From Pseudoalteromonas luteoviolacea (lineage in GTDB: Bacteria > Pseudomonadota > Gammaproteobacteria > Enterobacterales > Alteromonadaceae), in contig NZ_JAGJEH010000004.1 of the NCBI RefSeq assembly GCF_018100925.1, positions 372,001 through 436,000 on the forward strand: a stretch of 64,000 nucleotides of DNA, given 5' to 3'. This document shows positions 27,225 to 36,195 of this stretch, piece after piece. The notes below the pieces were generated by a model that was given only the letters and a program-made list of their open reading frames with translations, was not told where the DNA came from and searched no databases. Position 1 is the stretch's first letter. Every line of letters begins with the position of its first letter. The translations under genes and the position numbers were made by a program.

Positions 27225-28778
27225 TTACCCAGCAGGATATATGTAGCTAGATTGCAAGCCCAATGGAATGCTAAGACCCCAATAAGCTAACAAGAAGATA
27301 CTCCAACCAACTAGGAAAGCGATAGAGTACGGGATCATAAGAGCAATTAGCGTACCAATTCCTGTGTTTTTAACATACTTCTGACAGTAAACAACAACCA
27401 ATGGGAAATACGGCATCAAAGGTGTAATGATATTTGAGCTAGAGTCACCCACACGGTATGCAGCCTGCGTTAAATCAGGAGACAAACCAAGCTGCATCAA
27501 CATAGGAACAAAGATAGGGCCTAACAATGCCCATTTTGCCGAGCTTGAACCAACAAATAGGTTCACAAACGCTGTTAAGAAAATAATACCAACAACCGTT
27601 ACAGAACTTGGTAGCGCAAGCGCTTTAAGTACTTCAGCACCTTCAATTGCAAGTAACGCCCCCAAATTAGACTGACTAAACGCACTGATAAAGAGCGCAC
27701 AGAAAAACGCCATAACAATGTAATATGCCATGCTGCCCATGGATTTACTCATTGCATCAATCATATCTTTAGACGACTTAAATGTACCGACAAGGAAGCC
27801 ATATACAGCACCAGGGATCCAAAACAGCAAGAATATAAGCGGTACAATGGATTGCATTAGCGGTGCACTAAATTCGGTTAACGCACCACTTGGGCTTCTA
27901 AGTGCTGAGTCTTCACCACTTGCAGCATAAATTAGCAGAGCAATACCAGAGAGCATAACGCCAGACGCAGCTAAAAATGCACGTTTTTCTTTTGCATTTA
28001 CTTCGTCAAAAGAAGGCAAGCTATTTGTGTCACCATCAATTTCCGTATTTTTTAAACGAGGTTCGATGATTTTATCTGTGATGTACCAGCCTAATAAAAT
28101 GATGAATAAGCTAGAAGCTGAGGTGAAAAACCAGTTATTTAACGGATTCACCGCAATATCTGGGTCAATGATTTGCGCTGCACTTTGCGTGAAGCTCTGC
28201 AGCAATGGGTCGATTCCTGATGGAATGAAGTTTGCGCTAAATCCACCACTCACACCAGCAAATGCTGCCGCAATACCAGCGAGCGGATGACGGCCCATCG
28301 CGTAAAAAATAACACCGGCAAGTGGGATCACCAATACATACCCAGCATCAGTTGCCGTATGGCTAACAATCGCAATCAAGATAATTGAAGGCGTTAGGAG
28401 CGCTTGCGGTGTACGTTTTAACATAAGCTTTAAGCCCGTATTGATGTAGCCAGAATGCTCAGCTACACCCACACCCAACATGGCGACCAATACGACACCC
28501 AAAGGCGCGAAACCTGTGAATGTTTTAACCATGTTGGCTAAAAAGTTAGCAAGTGAATCACCGCTTAGTAGATTGTGTATAACAATAGCCTCACCGGTAC
28601 GAGGGTCTATTGCATCAAAAGTAGTACTTGAAAATATCCAAGAAAGGAACCATATCAGCAACATTGCCGACAAGAAAATAATAGCTGGATCGGGCAGTTT
28701 ATTCCCTACACGTTCGATCCCGTTAAGAAAACGCGCAACAGCCCCACTCGGCGCTGCCGTTTCAGGTGATTGACTCAT
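27225..28778 (-). CDS. AbgT-family transporter
   Basis: ATG 28778 (MSQSPETAAP) has GGGAA upstream and gives 517 residues. The protein has about a dozen hydrophobic segments, with ERVGNKLPDPAIIF at the start, LGVGVAEHSGYI, VSHTATDAGYVLV, GVSGGFSANFIPSGIDP and VGDSSSNIITPLMPYFP, all AbgT-family marks. Founding members carry p-aminobenzoyl-glutamate inward; others export sulfonamides by proton exchange. No amidohydrolase abgAB partner is adjacent, so the substrate is open. Inner membrane; monocistronic. Confidence 0.88.
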   Translation of the reverse strand: MSQSPETAAPSGAVARFLNGIERVGNKLPDPAIIFLSAMLLIWFLSWIFSSTTFDAIDPRTGEAIVIHNLLSGDSLANFLANMVKTFTGFAPLGVVLVAMLGVGVAEHSGYINTGLKLMLKRTPQALLTPSIILIAIVSHTATDAGYVLVIPLAGVIFYAMGRHPLAGIAAAFAGVSGGFSANFIPSGIDPLLQSFTQSAAQIIDPDIAVNPLNNWFFTSASSLFIILLGWYITDKIIEPRLKNTEIDGDTNSLPSFDEVNAKEKRAFLAASGVMLSGIALLIYAASGEDSALRSPSGALTEFSAPLMQSIVPLIFLLFWIPGAVYGFLVGTFKSSKDMIDAMSKSMGSMAYYIVMAFFCALFISAFSQSNLGALLAIEGAEVLKALALPSSVTVVGIIFLTAFVNLFVGSSSAKWALLGPIFVPMLMQLGLSPDLTQAAYRVGDSSSNIITPLMPYFPLVVVYCQKYVKNTGIGTLIALMIPYSIAFLVGWSIFLLAYWGLSIPLGLQSSYIYPAG

Positions 28779-28937
28779 AATTATTCCCAAACAATAAAAT
28801 TATCTAACCTTAACTTAACAAAGCAAATGAAAGCAATAAAACGTCCCTGAATTACCAACTGGTTGATTATTTAACAGGCAAAAGACACAAAATCTGCTAA
28901 GCCCGCTCAAAAATTAACAAGGTGGGGCTATACTCAA

Positions 28938-29834
28938 ATGCAGTCAGTGTTAATATCTCAGTTAGATGTCATTCATCACAATGGAAGAACTATGATAGAA
29001 ATAGACAATGTTGTTCTAAATGATGTAGAAAAAGGTTTTTCTCTTCCTCCAAAGCCTGAATTACTTACAGATCTACACGATTTACTACAATCAGATGAAC
29101 CAGAGTTAGGTCAAATAGCAGATCTCATTGCCACCGATGTTGCAACTTCAGCAGCGGTATTAAAAGTCATTAACTCTTCATCTTACGGCTTCTCGCGGAC
29201 GATAACAGATATTCGGCAAGCGGTTATGTTCCTCGGTTTAAATAGCGTCACTCACCTTGTTACCGGTTTTTTGCTCAAACAAGCTTTTGATCAATCCCAG
29301 TGCTGTATTAGTTTGGAAAGGTTTTGGGATACCGCAAACGAAATATCTGAAGTCGCAATGATAATTGGCCGAAAGATCCCAGTTAAAATACCGTTAGAAA
29401 GCTTGCATATGTTAGGACTATTTCATGATGCTGGCATACCTGCAATGGCGCTCAAATTCGATGATTACGCCAATGTTTTGTCCTGTGCAAATAGTAACTA
29501 TGACATGTTATTAGTAGACCAAGAAGAGGCCATCTACAATACCAACCATGCAACCATAGGATACTTTTTAGCAAACAGCTGGAACTTACCAAAGCCGATT
29601 TGCAAGCTCATTTTAAGACATCACGATATGGAGTATTTCAAAGAAAACCACGAACAAGAGCTCGCATGCACCATGGCCACCTTAAAGATGGCAGAGCATT
29701 TAGTGCAGATTAATAAACGCTTTGTATCTGTTCCTGATTGGGCCCATATAAAAGCAGACGTATTACATGTTTTGGAGCTTGACGAAGACGCATATCAAGA
29801 TATCAAAGATGATGTAGAAGAAATATTCAATTAG
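28938..29834 (+). CDS. HDOD-domain signalling protein
   Basis: This 298-residue cytosolic protein has the HDOD core: IADLIATDVATSAAVLKVIN, SSSYGFSRTITDIRQAVMFL and LHMLGLFHDAGI, then HATIGYFLANSWNLP. HDOD proteins are catalytically dead HD-type output or scaffold domains found with two-component systems. ATG 28992 is an alternative start that removes 18 residues. Its neighbour downstream is a receiver-like protein on the same strand, but the 251-nt gap argues against an operon. Confidence 0.85.
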   Translation: MQSVLISQLDVIHHNGRTMIEIDNVVLNDVEKGFSLPPKPELLTDLHDLLQSDEPELGQIADLIATDVATSAAVLKVINSSSYGFSRTITDIRQAVMFLGLNSVTHLVTGFLLKQAFDQSQCCISLERFWDTANEISEVAMIIGRKIPVKIPLESLHMLGLFHDAGIPAMALKFDDYANVLSCANSNYDMLLVDQEEAIYNTNHATIGYFLANSWNLPKPICKLILRHHDMEYFKENHEQELACTMATLKMAEHLVQINKRFVSVPDWAHIKADVLHVLELDEDAYQDIKDDVEEIFN

Positions 29835-30085
29835 ACCATACCAGACCAATTGTGTTTTGCACCACAAGCGCCTATTCAGTAAAGCGCCATGTGGTGCAAC
29901 AATTACTCAACATTACCAAATAACAGTCCCTTCCTGCTAAACTTTAAATAAATGTAAATGAAATTACATTTAGCGCTATGATTATGTGTTTAAAGCGATT
30001 AGAATAGTGAGTTCCAAATTTAACTACAAACTGGATGTTTTTTCAGCTTTGTCAACATTGCTAAAGACTGAACAAAGGAAAAAGA

Positions 30086-31636
30086 GTGCAGTATACAGAT
30101 CTAAAAATTGCAATAGTCGATGATAATAGCGACAACATCAGATTTTTAGAGGCTTTGTTGAATAAACAAGGTGTTTCTCATGTTCGTTCGTATCGCTCAG
30201 GCAGCGCTTTTGAGATCTCAGCGAAACAAAATACCTATGACATTGTCTTTTTAGACAACCGAGTCGACACAATAAAAAATCTATATGACCTTGTTAGTGA
30301 GTTGGTTTATAACGAAACTTTACCCCCAACTACGCGACTAGTTTATATGGCCAAGAGGCAAAGTGCATTTGACTATGCTTGTGAATACCCATTTCACAGT
30401 AATCAACACCTCGAGGTACCATATACGCCACAAGATTTAGCAACTATATTGGAAGAACATACGCTTCAGGTTCAAGAGTTCAAAAGTGCCTATCAATTTA
30501 TACGCAATAAACAGTATAAAAGCGCCCTGCTTAAGCTTAAAGAGCTACGTAAACAAGAGTATCCTAATTATTTAAAAAAGGCGCGCAATCAATTACTCGT
30601 TAACTTATTGCTTAAATTGGGCCATTACTCGCTAGCTAAAAAACTGCTGCTGCCGCTGACGGAGCGCAATATACAGTGGGCAAAATGGTCTCTATTTCAT
30701 GTTAATTATGAACTTAAAGATTTCGAAGCATGTAAATCTTTCTTGTCGGAACCTCAGACTAGGTTGGACTACCCGGTACGCGTATTTTATTGGCAAATTT
30801 ACATCGCATTTCAAATGAATAATCGGGAGCTTGCAACCGCTCAGGTACTTGCATTTCCCATAGAGGATATGTCTCCAAGTATGTTCCGATTGAGTTTAAT
30901 GGTATTGCATGTTTGTAATGAACGCGATGCTGTAGACAACTTAATAAAACGTAAAGAACGAACATACCAAGAAGATGCGGCACTTACAGCACTGCTATCC
31001 GCTTTAACTATCAAGATAAGTCTGTTAGAAACCCTCAATAAAAAAAGTACTTTAGACGCAAAAGTGTTCAAAGTAATACAGGGGGACTTAAAGTCCGCAC
31101 TTACTAGGCACGCTAGCAACATTCAAAAATATTGTCCTGATGAGTTCAATCTATTGCTGATCATGATGATGCTTATGGAAAACAAAACCGCCGGAGCAAG
31201 TGCAAAGCTGTTACAACTTAGCCAAACCTTGATGGATGACCCCTGTGCGATCACCGTCATTGCATATTTGTTTTATTTTGTCGGCGATATGGAACGTGCC
31301 AAAGAGATGTTGTTCAACGCACATAGGGCGCTAGGCAAACAGCATAGAAATAGCCACTACGTTCTGGCAGGTTTAATGCATAGAGAAATTTTCGCACGAA
31401 TTTATACTGTTGAATCCGAGCAGCAGGATGCATATATGCAATTTGCTTCGCGACTATTCGAATCAGGCGAATATAGAGACACCATAAAAATGTGCAGCAA
31501 AGCGCTCAGAAGCGGCATAAATAACCAAGCTTTAAATGATTTACTACTTCGCTCTAGCCGTGAAGCGGGTCTAAAAGAGCAAGATTATCTCCATTATCTT
31601 CAGTTAAACAAACCGAGAGAAACCATTGTTAGCTAA
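30086..31636 (+). CDS. degenerate receiver fused to a TPR-like helical domain
   Basis: GTG start 30086 is preceded by AAAGGAAAAAGA. The first 120 of 516 residues form a receiver fold with Asp pair IVDDNSDN and a candidate phosphosite FLDNRVDT. The Thr/Ser motif is replaced (VYMAKRQ) and the conserved Lys-Pro is replaced by LEVPYTP, so normal phosphorylation is doubtful. The rest is all helical with repeated A/L patterns in TPR-like register (FIRNKQYKSALLKLKEL, LLKLGHYSLAKKLLLPL). A phosphorylation-independent adaptor is inferred. Similar REC-TPR proteins occur in marine gammaproteobacteria. Confidence 0.75.
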   Translation: MQYTDLKIAIVDDNSDNIRFLEALLNKQGVSHVRSYRSGSAFEISAKQNTYDIVFLDNRVDTIKNLYDLVSELVYNETLPPTTRLVYMAKRQSAFDYACEYPFHSNQHLEVPYTPQDLATILEEHTLQVQEFKSAYQFIRNKQYKSALLKLKELRKQEYPNYLKKARNQLLVNLLLKLGHYSLAKKLLLPLTERNIQWAKWSLFHVNYELKDFEACKSFLSEPQTRLDYPVRVFYWQIYIAFQMNNRELATAQVLAFPIEDMSPSMFRLSLMVLHVCNERDAVDNLIKRKERTYQEDAALTALLSALTIKISLLETLNKKSTLDAKVFKVIQGDLKSALTRHASNIQKYCPDEFNLLLIMMMLMENKTAGASAKLLQLSQTLMDDPCAITVIAYLFYFVGDMERAKEMLFNAHRALGKQHRNSHYVLAGLMHREIFARIYTVESEQQDAYMQFASRLFESGEYRDTIKMCSKALRSGINNQALNDLLLRSSREAGLKEQDYLHYLQLNKPRETIVS

Positions 31637-31830
31637 CAGGTTTACCTTCACAGCATCGTACGTTCCAGCCTGCTATAGACTTGCAGCAATACCGATTGGT
31701 AATATTAAAATACCCCTTTAATTACAAAAACATCACATATTTTATGCCAACAATCGTAAATTGCTTGCGCACAAAAAGTACCCATGGCTAGACTGTAGTC
31801 GAAAAAATAATGATAAAAGAGGGGATAATT

Positions 31831-33111
31831 TTGAAATCAACGCTTATTGGTACTGCCATACTATTTACCACCACCAGTGTGTTTGCCGATACACTTATTC
31901 TCAATGCGGATGCTGCACTTGATGTCAAAACTGGTAAGTTGCTTAGCCCAGCAACTATTGTCGTCGAAGATAACACCATTACATCGATTTCTAAACGCAC
32001 GCCTAGAAATGCCCCAAAAAACGCAAGAATAATTGATTTAAATGGCCACACGCTAATACCTGGCTTATTTGACATGCATGTTCATCTCACAGGTGATGCA
32101 CAGGTTCACGGCTATAAAAGATTACGCCGAACAGTGCCTCGATCTGCGATTACCGGAGTTAGAAATGCCAAACGTACCCTAGCAGCTGGTTTTACCTCAG
32201 TGCGCAACCTAGGCGCTGGTGGCTATGCTGATTTGGCGCTGCGCGATGCAATTTATGACGGCGATGTACCCGGCCCTCGCATATTTGCCTCTGGACCTGC
32301 GCTAGGTATCACTGGCGGTCACTGTGACAACAACCTGTTTACCCATGAGCATCAAGTCACTGCTGCAGGCGTCGCAGACGGACCATGGGCTGTTCGAAAA
32401 AAGGTCCGAGAAAATATAAAGTATGGCGTCGATGTCATTAAGTTCTGTGCCACTGGTGGTGTTTTATCAAAAGGCACAAAAGTAGGAGCACAGCAATACT
32501 CGCTCGAAGAAATGCAGGCGCTGGTTGCGGAAGTGCATTTAAGAGGCCTCACCGTTGCCGCTCATGCACACGGCACTGATGGTATAAAGTCTGCGATCCG
32601 AGCTGGTGTTGATTCAGTTGAGCACGTGAGTTTTTTGGATGATGAAGCCATCAAACTCGCCCTTAAACATGGAACCTACTTCTCAATGGACATATACAAC
32701 ACTGAATATATCCTAGGCGAAGGAGAAAAAGCGGGAATATTGCCAGAAAGCCTCGATAAAGAACGTAAAGTAGGAGCGAAGCAGCGCGCCAGCTTTTCCA
32801 AAGCGGTTGAGGCAGGCGTCAATATGGTATTTGGCTCTGACGGTGGTGTCTACCCTCACGGAGACAATGGCAAGCAGTTCAGTCGCATGGTTAAATTCGG
32901 CATGACTGAGCTACAAGCGCTACAGGCTGCAACGATAAATTCTGCAACTTTACTAAAACAACAAGAGAAGCTCGGCTCACTAGAAGCAGGTAAACTCGCG
33001 GATATTATTGCCGTGCCGGGTAACCCTTTGGACAACATTACTCTAATGGAGCAAGTTACTTTCGTTGTCAAAGACGGTAAAGTTGAAGTTGATAAGCGCA
33101 CTGCTAAATAA
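31831..33111 (+). CDS. exported metal-dependent amidohydrolase (prolidase/imidazolonepropionase-like)
   Basis: TTG 31831 is the likely start because GAGGGG lies 6-7 nt before it and it opens a clean signal peptide (MKSTLIGTAILF...SVFA then DTL); ATG 31810 would precede the ribosome site. Metal ligands are HVH in DMHVHLTG, the candidate carbamylated Lys in DVIKFCATGG, His in AAHAHGT and EHVSFLDD, and Asp in FGSDGGV. GGHCDNNLF and the general pattern match the Xaa-Pro dipeptidase / organophosphate-hydrolase-like amidohydrolases. A periplasmic peptidase role is inferred. Confidence 0.85.
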   Translation: MKSTLIGTAILFTTTSVFADTLILNADAALDVKTGKLLSPATIVVEDNTITSISKRTPRNAPKNARIIDLNGHTLIPGLFDMHVHLTGDAQVHGYKRLRRTVPRSAITGVRNAKRTLAAGFTSVRNLGAGGYADLALRDAIYDGDVPGPRIFASGPALGITGGHCDNNLFTHEHQVTAAGVADGPWAVRKKVRENIKYGVDVIKFCATGGVLSKGTKVGAQQYSLEEMQALVAEVHLRGLTVAAHAHGTDGIKSAIRAGVDSVEHVSFLDDEAIKLALKHGTYFSMDIYNTEYILGEGEKAGILPESLDKERKVGAKQRASFSKAVEAGVNMVFGSDGGVYPHGDNGKQFSRMVKFGMTELQALQAATINSATLLKQQEKLGSLEAGKLADIIAVPGNPLDNITLMEQVTFVVKDGKVEVDKRTAK

Positions 33112-33120
33112 ACCTCAAAC

Positions 33121-33162
33121 CGACCAGTCAGATGTGGCATTTGGTTAAATCTGATTGGTCAA
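33121..33162 (+). terminator. hairpin after the amidohydrolase gene
   Basis: GACCAGTCAGAT pairs with ATCTGATTGGTC with one mismatch, 10 nt after the stop; the U-tract is weak. Confidence 0.45.
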
Positions 33163-33233
33163 CGCAATCTTTAAGCTAAACAAGTGATATGAGCGCGCTG
33201 CTAATTTTGTTAAAAATGACAAACAAGTACATT

Positions 33234-33998
33234 TTATTGGTGTACTTTTTGTAATCCGTCCGCAGGTTTTTGCATACGTTCCTGTTGACGCATTTTCTCT
33301 TTGAATTGACTCAATGGGATCAAGGTAAAGTCATCCCCTTTCGCTGCAATTGCTTCAATTCGGTCACACCGAAACCTTCTCATATCTTGCCTAAGGTGAT
33401 CCCAAGCAAGTACATACCAAACCGGGTAACTTAAAAATAAATAATGCGGTTCAATGACTCGAATTGTTTGATTGCCTTTTTCATCTGAATAGGCGATTTC
33501 GATATGTTGCTGCATCAAAAACGCTTGGTGCAGCAACTCAACGGATGACTTTTCAGGCGCATTAAAGTGAGCTAATACATTTTCTGACGCCACTTTACCG
33601 ATAATGATCCGAGACTTAATGCCATTCACTTTGTGCTTCATAGATGGGGAAAAAGACGCCATGACCTTGTGCCGTACGCTACTCAAGTGGGCCATAAAGA
33701 GTGGGGAATTCATTTGCTCAGCAATGGCCAAACTTATCATTAAGTCCACCGCTTCTGTATAATTGAGCTTGATCCGCCCAACTCCCCAGCGCCTATCGAG
33801 CCGTATACCACCGCCGCGACCGGCATCTGTTTCAATTGGCAAGCCACGCTCTTTTAAAACTTCGATGTCTCTGTTGAGCGTTCGAGTACTAACGCCAACT
33901 TCTTTGGCGATCTGGCCAATTGTCGTAGGTTCGTCGGTTTTTAAACGAGCAGTGATGGCTTCAAGCCGCTCCATTCTGGAAAGTGTTGAGTTTCGCAT
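33234..33998 (-). CDS. HTH-WYL transcriptional regulator (YafY-like)
   Basis: ATG 33998 (MRNSTLSRMERLEAI) is chosen; a longer reading would run through the divergent gene's promoter and coding region. The 254-residue protein has an HTH_11 domain (TTIGQIAKEVGVSTRTLNRD) and a WYL ligand-binding domain (HYLFLSYPVWYVLAWDHLRQ, RRFRCDRIEAI). A perfect palindrome, TATGACA-N5-TGTCATA, lies 12 nt upstream between it and the divergent DUF4345 gene, so it probably controls that gene and itself. Confidence 0.85.
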   Translation of the reverse strand: MRNSTLSRMERLEAITARLKTDEPTTIGQIAKEVGVSTRTLNRDIEVLKERGLPIETDAGRGGGIRLDRRWGVGRIKLNYTEAVDLMISLAIAEQMNSPLFMAHLSSVRHKVMASFSPSMKHKVNGIKSRIIIGKVASENVLAHFNAPEKSSVELLHQAFLMQQHIEIAYSDEKGNQTIRVIEPHYLFLSYPVWYVLAWDHLRQDMRRFRCDRIEAIAAKGDDFTLIPLSQFKEKMRQQERMQKPADGLQKVHQ

Positions 33999-34009
33999 AA
34001 CCAAACAAA

Positions 34010-34028
34010 TATGACATAAACTGTCATA
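34010..34028. promoter_or_regulatory. palindromic operator between the WYL regulator and the DUF4345 gene
   Basis: TATGACA-TAAAC-TGTCATA is a perfect 7+7 inverted repeat centred in the 82-nt divergent gap; probable autoregulatory site. Confidence 0.65.
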
Positions 34029-34080
34029 GTTTTCCATATCCTGTTTGCAAGTTATACGTCGCAACACATTTGGAACAATT

Positions 34081-34476
34081 ATGACAAAAAGAAACATGGG
34101 TAGAATATTACTTGGGCTACTCGCAACATTTTTTATTACAACGGGTTTGATGTTTATGTTTGCCCCAAACACCATGCTTGCGCATGTTTTTATTAGCCCG
34201 ATTGAAACGGCAAGCGGCTTGTCCAGTGTCAGAGCATTGTGGGGAGGTACTACAACGGCAATATGGGTAAGCGTACTGATTGGTGCCTTTAAACTTCGCA
34301 AAGAGTACTGCCTAGTTGGAATTTTCTCACTCACACTGGTGCTGCTTGGGAGACTAGTGGGCTACATTTTTGATGGCAGCTTTTCAGAGCTGGCAGTTAA
34401 CTTAATACCCACTATCATTGCGCTCTCTTTACTTTTAGTGGGTACTAAACTTATCAACAGCCAACACTCAGATTAA
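34081..34476 (+). CDS. DUF4345-family membrane protein
   Basis: ATG 34081 (MTKRNMGRILLG) is chosen over an upstream start inside the promoter. The 131-residue protein has four hydrophobic segments and the DUF4345 pattern MFAPNTMLAHVF, SGLSSVRALWGG. No function is established for the family. The divergent WYL regulator and shared palindrome suggest tight control. A terminator follows. Confidence 0.75.
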   Translation: MTKRNMGRILLGLLATFFITTGLMFMFAPNTMLAHVFISPIETASGLSSVRALWGGTTTAIWVSVLIGAFKLRKEYCLVGIFSLTLVLLGRLVGYIFDGSFSELAVNLIPTIIALSLLLVGTKLINSQHSD

Positions 34477-34497
34477 TTCTCTACACATAACTAATTT

Positions 34498-34530
34498 AAA
34501 GGCTGAAAACCAAGGGTAAGTTCAGCCTTT
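34498..34530 (+). terminator. terminator after the DUF4345 gene
   Basis: AAAGGCTGAA pairs perfectly with TTCAGCCTTT across a 13-nt loop. Confidence 0.75.
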
Positions 34531-34890
34531 AATTCACTTCCATTATCTTTCAATCACTGAACCTTCATCAAGAACATTGCACCCGCCCCTTTAAATTACG
34601 CTTGAAAATTGCTCCTGACAAACCTTGCTAAAAGTTCAAACACGTTGAGCCAATCCATACATTTGAGTCACGTGATCGGAGTTTTTCCCGTATCACTGAT
34701 AGGTGATATTTGCCGCCTTTGAGAAGCCACTACTAGATGACATATTTCTAAGATGTTGTTATTGTTATGAGTAGTTAGATACGTGATTGAACGGCTGTTG
34801 TTATTTGAGATAATTCGCGCTGTAGTTTGGCGATATTTGTCATAGGTTAAAATGTTATGCTGCCGGGCAAATTCTTCAATAAGGGATACG
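34531..34890. other. non-coding stretch at the left border of the cassette array
   Basis: No gene is supported here. GTTATGC at 34854-34860 resembles an attI/attC crossover triplet, 30 nt before the first cassette-like gene, and could mark the left border of the array. No integron integrase lies to the left. Confidence 0.35.
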
Positions 34891-35307
34891 ATGAAACAGA
34901 GCATTGTCCACATCGCTTTGGTCGTGAAAGACTATGATGAAGCCATTGATTTTTACGTGAACAAACTCAAATTTGAGCTTATTGAAGATACTTATCAACC
35001 AGATCAAGGCAAACGCTGGGTGGTTTTAGCACCACCAAATTCTCATGGTGTTACCTTGTTATTGGCCAAAGCATCGAAGCCAGAACAACATGATTTCATT
35101 GGTAATCAAACAGGCGGCCGAGTATTTCTATTCCTAAATACAGATGATTTCTGGCGAGACTTTGAACGTATGAAATCGATAGGTATTAACTTCGTCCGCG
35201 AGCCTGCTGAACAAGACTATGGGATGGTAGCCGTGTTTGAAGACTTGTATGGAAATTTGTGGGACCTTCTTCAATTAAACCCAGACCATCCAATGGCGAA
35301 AAGATAA
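34891..35307 (+). CDS. VOC-family (glyoxalase-like) protein, probable cassette gene
   Basis: ATG 34891 has AAGGGA upstream and gives 138 residues. The pattern HIALVVKDYDEAIDFYV...LKFELIEDT and the C-terminal VFEDLYGNLWDLLQ are typical of VOC metal-dependent enzymes and resistance-type binding proteins. Metal ligands are His at residue 7 (VHIALVV) and Glu in VAVFEDLYGN. An attC-like site starts at its stop codon, the standard layout of an integron cassette, so it is probably the first cassette. Substrate unknown. Confidence 0.85.
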   Translation: MKQSIVHIALVVKDYDEAIDFYVNKLKFELIEDTYQPDQGKRWVVLAPPNSHGVTLLLAKASKPEQHDFIGNQTGGRVFLFLNTDDFWRDFERMKSIGINFVREPAEQDYGMVAVFEDLYGNLWDLLQLNPDHPMAKR

Positions 35308-35433
35308 CATAACCAAGCGTTCAATAGGACAGCCAACGCTTGGGAGTTTTGGCTCACGGTTTTGCATGAGTATCTATATCACAATGAGTTGAGTATGCGG
35401 CAGCGCTGTCTGCCCATTAACGCGGCGTTCGGC
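35306..35433 (+). repeat. attC-like site 1 (VCR-like)
   Basis: It runs from TAACATAACCAAGCG at the VOC stop to GGCGTTCGGC. The internal GGACAGCCAACGCTTGG resembles Vibrio repeat attC sites, and the GTT triplet is kept while the next base is C rather than a purine. Confidence 0.65.
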
Positions 35434-35438
35434 ACACT

Positions 35439-35606
35439 ATGCTGTGTTTTGAATTTGAAATATTTGCCGATTACTTTCAGTTCTACATCCAAGATGATAA
35501 TAAATCTGTTACTGTAATAATACAGGCTGATAAAACGGCTAAAAATATAGTGGTTTTTGACACAATCCAAATAATAAAATCAATGGGCTATCAAGTGTTA
35601 AATTAA
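35439..35606 (+). CDS. 55-residue cassette protein, unknown
   Basis: The small gene fills the space between attC sites 1 and 2 exactly: ATG is 5 nt after the GTT crossover and the stop is at the next attC. The product begins MLCFEFEIFADYFQFYI and ends IIKSMGYQVLN, a small acidic alpha/beta-looking protein. No family is recognised. The fit between two recombination sites is the main support. It is short enough to be missed by standard gene calling. Confidence 0.6.
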   Translation: MLCFEFEIFADYFQFYIQDDNKSVTVIIQADKTAKNIVVFDTIQIIKSMGYQVLN

Positions 35607-35711
35607 CCCTAACAAGCACATTAAGCAAAGGGACACATAAAGTTTGGCTCGGTTTCGCTTTGTTATACATTTAAGCCAAACATTACTTAGCCGCTTATAC
35701 GGGCATAACAT
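35607..35711 (+). repeat. attC-like site 2
   Basis: It starts CCTAACAAGCAC and ends CCGCTTATACGGGCATAAC. GTTTGGCT (35642-35649) pairs with AGCCAAAC (35674-35681). The crossover GTT appears changed to ATA, so the site may be inactive. Confidence 0.55.
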
Positions 35712-35717
35712 ACACCT

Positions 35718-36107
35718 ATGAAATACCTAATAACTCTCTTGCTATTATTAGTTGCTCCACTTGCTACAGCATGTAAATGTATAGAATTCAATGTTGGCGA
35801 ATACTTGTCAAATGCAGAAAAAGTGTACCTTGGTCGTATTATTAGTTCCCAGATGCTTGGGAGTAAAGGCCACATGTCTGCAACTTTGAAGGTAGCTGAA
35901 AAGTACCGTGGGGCAGTTTTCGATCTAGAAGAAGTCGTTCAGAGAAACAGCAGTTGTTCGTTATATTTTACTTTAAACGAGGAATACCTGGTGTTTGAAG
36001 GGAGAAATGGCGAAGTAAATCAGTGCAGTATGCGTAACACCCAACATTTTCGTGATTTAGAAAATCAATTAAAGGCGTTGCGGGCAATTGCGAAGTTGGG
36101 TATATAA
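35718..36107 (+). CDS. exported cassette protein with TIMP/NTR-like CKC start
   Basis: The 129-residue protein has a signal peptide (MKYLITLLLLLVAPLATA) followed at once by CKCIEF. A mature Cys-x-Cys start, later cysteines (SSCSLY, NQCSM) and the VYLGRIISS and KVAEKYRG strands resemble the NTR/TIMP fold; the cysteine could alternatively be lipidated. It begins 7 nt after attC site 2 and ends in a partial attC, so it is a cassette gene. Bacterial NTR-like proteins have no settled role; protease inhibition is one guess from the fold. Confidence 0.7.
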   Translation: MKYLITLLLLLVAPLATACKCIEFNVGEYLSNAEKVYLGRIISSQMLGSKGHMSATLKVAEKYRGAVFDLEEVVQRNSSCSLYFTLNEEYLVFEGRNGEVNQCSMRNTQHFRDLENQLKALRAIAKLGI

Positions 36108-36160
36108 CAAAGTTGTAAACGCGGACAAATAACAGCTGTCTTTGTTCGCGCCTTACGAAT
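36103..36160 (+). repeat. truncated attC-like site 3
   Basis: TAACAAAGTTGTAAACGCGG begins at the stop of the preceding gene, and CGCGGACAAA pairs imperfectly with TTTGTTCGCG. No GTT-type right end is found before the next pseudogene. Confidence 0.45.
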
Positions 36161-36195
36161 TTTAGAATGTGATTGAAGATACGGATCGTCTATGA

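Noticed and set aside
34668..34913. 81-codon leftward frame
   Set aside because: It overlaps the start of the VOC gene and has a low-complexity Asn-rich translation and no family.
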